A stretch of DNA of 64,000 nt, taken from positions 189,216 through 253,215 of the forward strand of contig JAQTWP010000001.1 of the NCBI GenBank assembly GCA_028689205.1, in the 5' to 3' direction. This stretch comes from Candidatus Altimarinota bacterium. GTDB lineage: Bacteria > Patescibacteriota > Gracilibacteria > BD1-5 > UBA2023. The position numbers were made by a program, and so were the translations under genes. Under the pieces are notes generated by a model. That model was not told the DNA's origin. It was given only the letters and a program-made list of their open reading frames with translations, and ran no database searches. Every line of letters starts with the position of its first letter. The first letter of the stretch is position 1. Of the stretch, positions 55,652-64,000 are shown piece after piece.

Positions 55652-57337
55652 TTATTTTATTTGAAAAACTCATCATCTAGAGAACAGAGTTTTTTTGTCT
55701 GGACTTGTAATTGCAGGGAAGACTATATCACATCATCTTAGAGATTCTATATAATCTATAGAATAAACACATGGACAAGATGTACAATACAGTAATCATT
55801 CAATTGTTCATCATTTGGATTTTGCATTATTTGCAATACAGGCATTATTTAATCAGTAATCTTTATTAGAATCTGGATCTCATACATATTCATCTACATA
55901 TGGACATCATTTATTAGCTATAGGTCAGGCAACTTGTGGACAAGAATCTAGTTTATCTTTTAGACCATCTTTGTCTGTATCAAGATTTTTCACTACCTGG
56001 ACTACAAGTTCAGCAATTCATGAGTTTCAATTCTCGTCTATAATTCTAAGTACTACATTATATATTCATTCACTTTGATAAATATGATTTGGATTAGGTC
56101 ATATTCCAGATGTTCAATCTCAGAAATCCCATAAATATATCACTGTTCCGACTGTTCATCATACAATGGAAGTAAAATCAACTGGTAATGGAGAATCTCA
56201 CATTAGAGGATTGGCATTTATACTTACTGATATATTTCATGAATTTGTTTTCGTATTCGTTTTATTAACTGTTATTTGAGAATAAGAAGTTGCAGATTTT
56301 CAAGATTTTTTATCTGTAATAGTTAGCTTTATAATCCATTTACCATCTGTAACAAAATTATAATCATTAAGACATTTTCATGATGTTTTTTTGATTTCTC
56401 AAGTTGTAATATTAGTTAATTCCCAGCTATATTCAAAATCTCATACACTTTCTGTATAAGCTGTCAGGTCATAAGTTGTTTCTGAAGAATTAGTGAATTT
56501 ACTTTCTGGAGAATTGCTAGTACAAGAATTAACAGTTTGTTTATCAAAAATTCTTATATCTCATGAAATTCAATTAGTAGCATTATCTTCAAGATTTATT
56601 AAGTTTATTTTTTTGAATTCACAGAAATTCATTCCAAATATTTTGGCAGCCATATGTACGAATTCTCTTCTTGTAATTGATTCATTAGGGAATATTTTAT
56701 TATCTTTATCTTTTTTTATAAGTCATATTTCTATTCATTTTTTTGCGAATCAATACCATCTATCATCAATGTCGGCAATTGGGAAAGTTTTATCAATTGC
56801 AGAATTAAGCTCATCGTTCCATATTTTGGCGGTACGAAGTAGTATAGTTGCTGCTTCTATTCTTGTTGTATTATTACTTGGACAAAAAGGAGAACTAGAA
56901 AAAGTTGAGTTATTTTCACATGTGAATTGTCATTTATCATTCAAAAGATATCATTGAGTTATTCAATCGGCTTTTCAAATTGCTATACAATAATAATATG
57001 GATTAATAATTCATCCTTTTAGGATTTTATTAACATCTATAAACGGACTTATGTCATACTTGAGGAAATCTTCTACAGAAGGATTAATACATTCCTTACA
57101 TCATACTCATACGACTATTGAGAGTAATTCATCACGAGGAATAAGTTTATCAGGATAGAATAGATTATCTAAAGGCGCTTTAATTACATTATTTTTATAT
57201 AGTAAATTAAGATCACTATATAGTTCATCAGTTGTTTTTATATCATTAAAAGGGAAGTCTAAAGTCTGAGCATAAGAACTATTAATCCCAAAAAATGTTA
57301 GAAGAATAAGGAATATGAGTAATTTTTTAATGTGCAT
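55652..57337 (-). CDS. Surface protein with SLH and PKD domains
   Basis: 561 residues: signal peptide (about 1-23, ending SSYAQ), two S-layer homology-like domains (one with IADIDDRWYGFAKKGIEIG ... ITRREFVHMAAKIFG), a PKD domain with DFGDGTSGIGPNPNHIY, and a C-terminal thrombospondin type 3-like stretch (LDTDKDGLKDKLDSCP). SLH domains bind wall polysaccharide. Convergent with 55342-55647, 4 bp apart. Confidence 0.85.
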
Positions 57338-57542
57338 TTTATTTTTTTAATTAATTTTTTATATTTTGAGACTATTTTATTTTTTTTATCCAAAAAGTCA
57401 TCTTATTTATAATTTCTTCTATATTAACATATATTTGCGAAAATAAAAAAACTTTTAACTAAATTTGAATTTATTAGAAACAAAAATACAATGATACAGA
57501 ATACAATGAACAATTTTTATAAATTAAAACTCAGAAAACAAA

Positions 57543-58514
57543 ATGAATGAAAAAATTAATTTTTATCAAACTAAAATTTGAGAAATAAAAACTGAATTAA
57601 AAAAAGTTATTATCTGACAAGATAAACTTATTGACGTGCTTATAATTTCTCTTATATCATGAGGTCATATAATCCTAGAATGAGTTCCTTGATTAGCCAA
57701 GACCCTTTCTATCCAGACTCTAGCGAAAACTCTTGACTTACATTTTTCTAGAATTTCTTTTACTCCAGATTTACTTCCTTGAGATTTAATTTGATGACAA
57801 ATATATAATCAAGCAGAATCAAAGTTCTATACTAAGAAATGACCAATTTTCACTAATTTTTTATTAGCTGATGAAATTAATAGGGCACCATCTAAGGTTC
57901 AATCAGCCCTTCTAGAAGCTATGCAAGAGAAAAAAATCACAATAGCAGATGAAACATTCAAGCTTGATAATCCTTTTTTTGTCCTTGCAACTCAAAATCC
58001 AATTGAGCAAGAATGAACATATAATCTTCCCGAAGCGCAATTAGATAGATTCTTAATGAAGGCTATTATTGATTATCCAACAGAAAGCGAAGAAATCGAA
58101 ATAATGAAAAATTATTCTAAAAATCAAAATATATTAATAAATAAAGTCTTATCAAAAAAAGAACTTCTAGAATTACAAACTTTAATTGAGGAAAATATTT
58201 TCGTAGATGATAAAATATATAGCTACGTTAAAGATTTGGTTTTTGCTACTAGATTTCCATCTAATTATTCACTAGAAAATATAAGTCAGTATATAAGCTA
58301 TTGAGTATCACCAAGAGCTTCTATTGCCTTAATAAAGACTTCTAAAGTATATGCTTTTTTGAATTGAAGAGAATTCGTAACTCCAGATGATATTAAGAAA
58401 ATGGCTTATGATTGTCTAAGGCATAGAATAGGATTAACTTTTGAAGCACTCTGAGAAAATATAAATGCAGATGAAATAATTGAAAAAATTCTTGCGTGAG
58501 TTATTGTTCCTTAA
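57543..58514 (+). CDS. MoxR-family AAA+ ATPase
   Basis: 323 residues. Walker A ILEGVPGLAKTL, Walker [22 protein letters not shown], sensor 1 [22 protein letters not shown] and arginine-finger region LDRFLMK. MoxR proteins act as chaperone-like ATPases for DUF58/VWA partners. First of an operon with 58867 and 59750-60398, though a 350-bp repeat-filled gap follows. Confidence 0.95.
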
Positions 58515-58569
58515 TTGTTTTCAGTAGTAATTAGTTTTTTATAAATATAAGGATTTTTTTAAATGATAG

Positions 58570-58751
58570 ATTCCTTGTTATTGAAATGTACGCCTGTGGT
58601 GCGTAGCAAGGAATGACATATTTTCATTTTTTATAATTATGAATTTAAATTTGTCATTTCGATACTGTTTGCAGTAAAGAAAACTTCGATATTTAATATA
58701 TATGATTTATTATGAATGAAGGAAGATTTCTCATTGTTATTTGAAATGACA
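58570..58751. repeat. Two palindromic elements inside the MoxR/DUF58 operon
   Basis: First (58570-58614): ATTCCTTG/CAAGGAAT with inner TACGC/GCGTA. Second, family C (58662-58751): TGTCATTTCGA at the left and TTTGAAATGACA at the right, with GGAAGATTTCTC also found at 20718. A TTTA microsatellite follows near 58785. The 350-bp gap 58515-58866 holds no gene. Confidence 0.7.
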
Positions 58752-58866
58752 TAAATTTTATAAATTATTTAGCTTTATTTATTTATTTATTTATTTAATT
58801 TTTCAATGAAATTACAAAACTTATCTTTCTTAATTTTTATCTCAATGAATAAATTTTAAAAAATAT

Positions 58867-59730
58867 ATGCAAAATAAAGATTTTAAATTAATTGATTTAG
58901 TGACATATAAAAAATCTTCTGGATTTCTTATATGAAATTATAAAACTTCATTTCATTGAACTGGAATGGAATTTGATGATCTGAGACAATATAGTATTGG
59001 AGATGATGTTCATAGTATAGATTGGCTTTCTTCAGCGAAACAAGATAAAATTTATATAAAAAAATATAAGGAAGAAAGGGAATTACCGGTTCTTTTTGTT
59101 TTTGCTTTGTCATCTACTATGCAGTTTTGATACGATTGAATAACCAAGCTAGATACTGTAATTAATACTTTTCTTCCACTTGCGCTTTCTTCTCTCAAAA
59201 ATAATAATCCAATAGGAAGTATTTTTTATAATGATGCAGTAATTGATTCTTTTGAACCGAAGAAATGACAGATAAACATCTACAAAATTCTTAAAACTCT
59301 GAATTGATTTAAACAAGAAAATACTTGAAAACAATCAAACTATCTTTCTGTAATGGAATATTTGTTTAAGAAAAAACTTAAAAACAATTTAATTTTTCTT
59401 TTTACTGATGAAACTAATATAGAATGAAATACCTTACTTAAGGCAATTTCTATCAAAAATGACTTAATTTATATTAACATATCTGATGATTTTGAAAATA
59501 CTCTTTCTTGAGAATCCTTGATTAATCTTAGTTTATGAAATAAATCACTTAATATTAATTTGAATAATCAAAATAAAAAACTAAACTATGTCCGTCAAAG
59601 AAATTTGGAACTTGAAAATCTTAAAAAAATTATTATTTCAAGTTGATGAAGTTATATATGAATTGATAATAAATCAAACATATTAAAAATACTTTATAAT
59701 TTCTTCAAATTAAGACAAAAACAAAAATAA
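58867..59730 (+). CDS. DUF58 protein
   Basis: 287 residues with the DUF58 signature SFHGTGMEFDDLRQYSIGDD followed by VHSIDWLSSAKQDKIYIKKY, and a C-terminal VWA-like alpha/beta part (FVFALSSTMQFG, NLIFLFTDETNIEGNTLL) where the metal site is degenerate. Usual partner of MoxR. Unlike most DUF58 proteins no N-terminal membrane helices are seen. Confidence 0.9.
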
Positions 59731-59749
59731 ATATTTAACATAAATTATT

Positions 59750-59938
59750 ATGAACATAAATTGACAAAAAACTGTTGTAAAAAACAATTTTGCAGGCTAT
59801 AATTTACTTATCTGAAAATGAGTTTGAAATACAATGTTTAATGTGTGTGAACAAGTTAGAAAAGCTGTTTCTGAAAAAAACTATTTTTCAGCTGATGACT
59901 GTGTTAATTGTAAATCAAATTGTGATACCTTGAATTAA
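59750..59938 (+). CDS. Small Cys-containing protein
   Basis: 62 residues starting MNINGQKTVVKNNFAGYNLL; Cys in NVCEQ and a cluster DCVNCKSNC near the end. It lies 19 bp after the DUF58 gene and 1 bp before the next gene. Not recognised. Confidence 0.6.
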
Positions 59939-59939
59939 T

Positions 59940-60398
59940 ATGAATGATATAATCCCTTTTGATACTGTTTTGAATTTGGAATTCTTCCAACAATGGAAAA
60001 TTGTATTTTCTATAATTTTATCAGTTTTTTTGATAATAGCTTATTTATTATTAAAAAAAGTAAGATTGGATTATTTAAGTAATAAGCTTGAACAAGAAAA
60101 TATTATAAGTTGCAAGAATAAATACTTACAACTAATTAATGAATTAAAAATTGAAAGCAATTCTTTTTTTTATGATGTTAATTATTTAATGCGTAGTTTC
60201 CTCGAAAATTATAATCTTTCCCCTTGAATTACCAAAATGACAAAGAACGAAATTATTTCAAAAAAATTAAAAATAAATGAATTAAAAAATTTACTTGAAA
60301 TATTCGAAAAATACGAATTCTGAAACTATTGAGATGTTGAAGATGAAGTAAAAATAGAATCAAAATATAAAGTCTTAAAAATAATAAAAAATATATAA
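59940..60398 (+). CDS. DUF4381-like membrane protein
   Basis: 152 residues: one membrane helix (about 20-40, IVFSIILSVFLIIAYLLLKKV), then a helical cytoplasmic domain with SFFYDVNYLMRSFLENYNL and LLEIFEKYEFGNYG. Size, layout and place after MoxR and DUF58 match DUF4381 (BatD-like) proteins of that operon type. Overlaps rimO by one base. Confidence 0.6.
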
Positions 60399-61783
60399 TG
60401 AAATTTCATTTTTCATCAGTTAATCTTTGATGTAATAAAAATCTTGTAGATCTTGAATTCATTATTTGAGAAGTCCTGAAATATTCTCAAGATTATGACA
60501 TACAATATGTTGAAAATCCAGAAGATAACGAAACAGAATTCGTATTCATCAATACTTGTTGATTCCTTTCTACCTCAAGAGAAGAAGCAGAAAATACAAT
60601 CAAATATTATAATGATATCTGAAAAAAAATTATATTAATTGGATGTTATGTTCAAGTTGCAGATAAAATTTTTTTGAATTCATTAAATAATTTGTATAAA
60701 ATTATTCCGTTTCTTGATTACAATTCTGTGAATGAAATACTCTGAATTAATACAAAAACTAGTATTAATACTGATTCATTAAAAAATATTTGATTAGCAG
60801 CTAAGCTATGAGAAAAAAAACTGGAAGCGTATCTAGATGAAATTAAATCATCTCAAATTTCAAAAAAAGCCTTTATCTGGAAATGAGATGAAGTAAGGGC
60901 CTACATAAATGCGCCTTATTGATATGAATATCTAAAAATTGCAGAATGATGCGATAATAATTGTACATTTTGTATTATTCCAAAAATACGTTGAAAACAA
61001 AAATCAAGACCAATCGAAGATATTATAACAGAAGCAAAAGTAATGATTAGCTCTTGAATTAGGGAGATAATATTAATTGCGCAAGATACAACAAGATATT
61101 GAGTTGATATATATTGACAACCAAAACTAATTGAATTACTTGAAGAATTAGAAAAGTTAGATTGAGATTTCAAATTCAGACTTCTATATATGTATCCTGA
61201 TAATATTTCTCTATCTCATTTAGCTAAATTAAAATCATATAAAAAATTCATACCATATTTTGATATTCCTTTTCAACATATTTCTAAGAATGTATTAAAA
61301 AATATGTGAAGATATTATGATACAGAGAGTATTTTTAATTTCCTCGATTATATTAAGAGTAATTTTCAGACATATTTTTTGAGAACAGCATTTATTATAT
61401 GATTTCCTTGAGAATCAGATGATGATTTTAGAGAACTTCTAGATTTTGTAAAAAAATACAAATTCGACTGAGTCGCCTTATTTGAATATCATGATGAGCC
61501 GCTTGCTACAAGCTCTAAACTCCCTAATAAAATTGAATCAAAACTAGCATTATCAAGAATAAAAGAATTAGACGAACTAATTAATCAGATCTATGATGAA
61601 AAAATTAGAAATGATAAATGAAAGATTTTTGAATGAATAATTGAATGAATTAACTGAAAAAATATCCTAGTGAGAAGGGAATCAAGAGCTCCAGAAATCG
61701 ATGAGCTTGATATAGTTAACAAAAAACAAATTATAACTAAATGAGAACTAGAAATCTGAGGTAGTGTTGAATTTAAGATTTAA
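60398..61783 (+). CDS. rimO: Ribosomal protein S12 methylthiotransferase RimO
   Basis: 461-residue radical-SAM methylthiotransferase. UPF0004 N-terminal domain with Cys in SVNLGCNKNLVD, FINTCGF and LIGCYVQ for the auxiliary cluster; radical SAM CxxxCxxC in [20 protein letters not shown]; C-terminal TRAM domain. LGC.KN.VD is the RimO rather than MiaB form. It modifies Asp88 of S12. Last in the operon. Confidence 0.95.
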
Positions 61784-61845
61784 ATAAAAGTATTTCTCAG
61801 AAATAGTTTTATTTATACAGTTTATTTTACAGTCTCTACTAAATT

Positions 61846-61880
61846 AAAAAAAGCATTGAATTCTAACTCAATGCTTTTAC
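61846..61880. terminator. Terminator between rimO and 61877-62266
   Basis: AAAAGCATTGA and TCAATGCTTTT form an 11-bp stem with an 8-base loop. Confidence 0.85.
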
Positions 61881-62266
61881 TTTATTAGATCTTTTAGAAT
61901 ATTTTCATATCTCTTGGCATTTTTTTCAAGAATATTATTATCGAATTTATTCAGTTCGTGAGCAATTTTGTTTCTTAGTTTATGAAGTTCCCATACTTCA
62001 TTTATAACTAATTTAATTTCTGAGGGTTTTTTCTTAAGTTGCTCTCCTAAGTTTCAATTGTATCATAAATCAGTTAAAATATGACTTAACATTGAATCGT
62101 ATAGAATTATTTTTTTGCTTAATTCTTGTGATGATATTTCTTTGATTTTTGCTTTATATGCTGTTTTTTTTGATGTAGTTAATTTGTCTTTCTTTTTTAT
62201 ATAAAAACTAATAAAAACAAGTGCTAATAAAAGTAAGATAATTATAATATATACTATTTCATCCAT
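61877..62266 (-). CDS. Membrane-anchored helical protein of the STAS/kinase cluster
   Basis: 129 residues: N-terminal membrane helix (YIIIILLLLALVFISFYI), then a basic coiled region and helices (LVINEVWELHKLRNKIAHE). The motif WELHKLRNKIAHE recalls HEPN/DUF4145-like helices, but not enough is seen to call it. Begins 1 bp after the STAS gene ends, so translationally coupled. Confidence 0.65.
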
Positions 62267-62267
62267 A

Positions 62268-62621
62268 TTATTTTGAAAGTTCAATTAATGCTTTTTCTTC
62301 AGTTTCTGATTTGTTTATAAAAAGAAACATTCCAAGTAATTCAAGAGAATCCTGTGTAAACTCATTCATATTAGTTACATATATCTTTCATGAATAACTC
62401 TCAATAGTTTCGAATACATCAGCTATTCATCAGGCTGTCCTACTATTAATGTATTCAATACCTCACATATTAAAAATAGTATTTGAGTGTCATTTTTCAT
62501 TTATTAATTTTTTAATATCAGCAAATATCTGAGAAGTATTTTCATTTGTGAATTCTCACTCGAACCTAAAAATTATCGCATTTTTTTTTGATTCATATTT
62601 AAAACTAATACCAACTGTCAT
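62268..62621 (-). CDS. STAS-domain anti-sigma factor antagonist-like protein
   Basis: 117 residues, STAS fold: FRFEGEFTNENTSQIFADI, then NTIFNMGGIEYINSRTAGGI with the Ser at the phosphorylation position, and KIYVTNMNEFTQDSLELLG. Probable phospho-switch or partner of the kinase 63118. Confidence 0.85.
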
Positions 62622-62627
62622 ATTTTT

Positions 62628-63107
62628 TTATTTAGAAACTATTTCAATTTTAACATCTAGTGATCCTCAACAATGTGGACAACTATGATTATTTTTTTGA
62701 ATTCCATGTACTTCTTTTGTTAATTCTCAAGTTTTTTCACCTAGCAGTTCATAGATTTTTTCCACTGCTTGTTTTGGTGTTGTGTTGGCTTTAAGTAAAT
62801 ATGCATCAGCTCATGAACTAAGTGATCTATCAATATCACTTTTACTATTAAGATTGCTGAACATTATTATTTTGCATTTTAGAGATGGTGCCAATTGTCT
62901 AATTACTCTAAGGGTTTCGAATCAATCCATCGAAGGCATCATTATATCCAAAAGTATTATATTTGGTTGAAATTCTGTAACTTGAGTTACGGCAATAAAA
63001 CCATTATCTGCAATTCTTGTTTCGAATCATTCTTTTTCGAATTTTAGTTTGTACATAGTTGCTAGATCTAAGTCATCTTCAACTATTAATACTTTTATAT
63101 TATCCAT
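62628..63107 (-). CDS. Response regulator with C-terminal zinc-ribbon-like tail
   Basis: 159 residues. Receiver domain: acidic pair VEDDLD, phospho-acceptor Asp in ILLDIMMPSMD, Ser in IMFSNL and Lys in AYLLKAN. There is no DNA-binding domain; instead a tail with CPHCGGSLDVKIEI, half of a zinc ribbon. Signal output is unclear. 10 bp downstream of the kinase gene. Confidence 0.92.
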
Positions 63108-63117
63108 AAATAATTAG

Positions 63118-64000
63118 TTAATTGGTAAATTGATTGTAAATTTGGAACCTTGTCATACCTCACTTTCTAGAATTAAAAATCATCACATTTTTTCAATTAT
63201 TTTTTTAGCAATAGGTAATCATAATCAAGTTCAGTTTATATCTCTTGTTAGTGAGTTTTTAACTTGTCAGAATTTTTCAAAAATTTTAGAAAAATTCTCT
63301 GCTTCTATTCATATTCAATTGTCTTCTATTTCAATAGAAAGAATTTTATCTGATTTATAGGTTGTTAATTTGATTTCTCATCAGACTGGAGTGAATTTAT
63401 TTGCATTTCATAATAAATTCAATAGAACTTGTTTTAGCTTATTCTTATCGGTATTATATAAGAAATTCTCAAATCATACAAATTTATTTACAATTTGTTT
63501 TTTACTTTCGAATAAAGTATGTATTTCTCAGCAAGTCTCATAAATCAAATTATTCAAATTAATTTCCTCATAATGCAATTCCTGTATTCATGATTCAATT
63601 TTTGAAATATCTAGCATATCATTTATTAAATCCAATAATCTTTCAGAACTGCTGTATACTTGAGTTAGATATGCTTTTACCTCACTGTTAATTTCTCACG
63701 CATCTCAATCTAATATCATAGAAATATATCATTTAATTGAGGTCATAGGAGTTCTTAGTTCGTGACTTGCAATATTAAGAAACTCATCTTTTTTCTGATC
63801 AAGCTGAACTTGTTTTTTAAGAGATATTTTCAGATTTTGTTGTGCAATTTCTAGGTCAGTAACGTCATGCTGGATAATTATAAATTCTATAATTTCATTA
63901 TCAGAATTAAGTATTGGTTTAATAGTTGTAGAGCACCATATGTAATTGCCTACATTTGTTTTCATTTTTAATATTCATTTCCATACTTTTTTAGTTTGGA
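63118..64000 (-). CDS. PAS-domain sensor histidine kinase (5' truncated)
   Basis: C-terminal 294 residues. End of a PAS/PAC domain (WKGILKMKTNVGNYIWCST ... IIIQHDVTDLE), a coiled linker, HisKA with H-box FLNIASHELRTPMTSIKG, then HATPase_c with N-box NLLGNANKFTP, G1 IEDNGIGIE, F-box FEKFGQ and G2 GTGLGLPI. The kinase is complete; sensor domains upstream lie outside the window. Cognate regulator is 62628-63107. Confidence 0.95.

Noticed and set aside
55663-55697. AAACTC/GAGTTT hairpin with T-run as terminator
   Set aside because: With code 25 it lies inside the coding end of 55652-57337; the stem is short and the loop long.
56493-56957. 154-codon plus-strand frame
   Set aside because: Antisense to the SLH/PKD surface protein, which has recognisable domains.

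Overview
The window reads coherently only with genetic code 25: UGA is glycine and only UAA/UAG stop. In PilB (1-852) the Walker A glycines, in GyrB (17038-18954) the ATPase and TOPRIM glycines, and in GltX, MurA, LexA and GlyS many conserved glycines are written TGA, and every long frame runs through in-frame TGA to a TAA or TAG. With the very low GC this points to Candidatus Absconditabacteria (SR1) or Gracilibacteria (BD1-5/GN02) of the CPR/Patescibacteria. Genes are short and tightly packed, with TAATG or short overlaps. Almost none has a visible Shine-Dalgarno; 15848-16207 is the exception.

Layout. 1-7743 is a type IV pilus block: PilB and one PilC on +, recR, then a minus-strand operon of PilN-like and PilO-like proteins, a second PilC and four pilin-like proteins. 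More pilus genes lie at 23166-25259 (pilin, FecR-like protein) and 25978-26979 (prepilin peptidase, next to recO). 7829-15817 holds tsaE, a class III cyclase, PrsW, murA, gltX, a TsaC-like gene and mltG. 15848-16962 has small membrane proteins, then gyrB. 19399-22639 has a RecX-like gene and a CtpA-like protease. A tRNA-Gln sits at 22873 behind two tandem truncated tRNA-like copies. 25341-39001 is mostly minus-strand: map, surface proteins and lipoproteins, lspA, ftsQ-like, rbfA.

39084-42250 is an SOS region: lexA with a palindrome on its own -10, a GIY-YIG nuclease bracketed by inverted copies of a palindromic repeat, and a umuD-umuC operon. 44969-47004 contains what looks like a complete T-box riboswitch, with a very short Stem I, controlling glycyl-tRNA synthetase. 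In an organism that also decodes UGA as Gly this is the most interesting element here. 48049-53535 is a very large repeat adhesin, interrupted by one frameshift and preceded by a terminator-like leader hairpin. 53694-55316 is an orphan P-loop ATPase. 57543-61783 is a MoxR/DUF58 operon ending in rimO, and 61877-64000 a STAS/response regulator/histidine kinase cluster.

Several families of palindromic intergenic repeats occur (20572, 33425, 36434, 39786-40311, 58570-58751). I saw no CRISPR array, rRNA operon, transposase or integrase.
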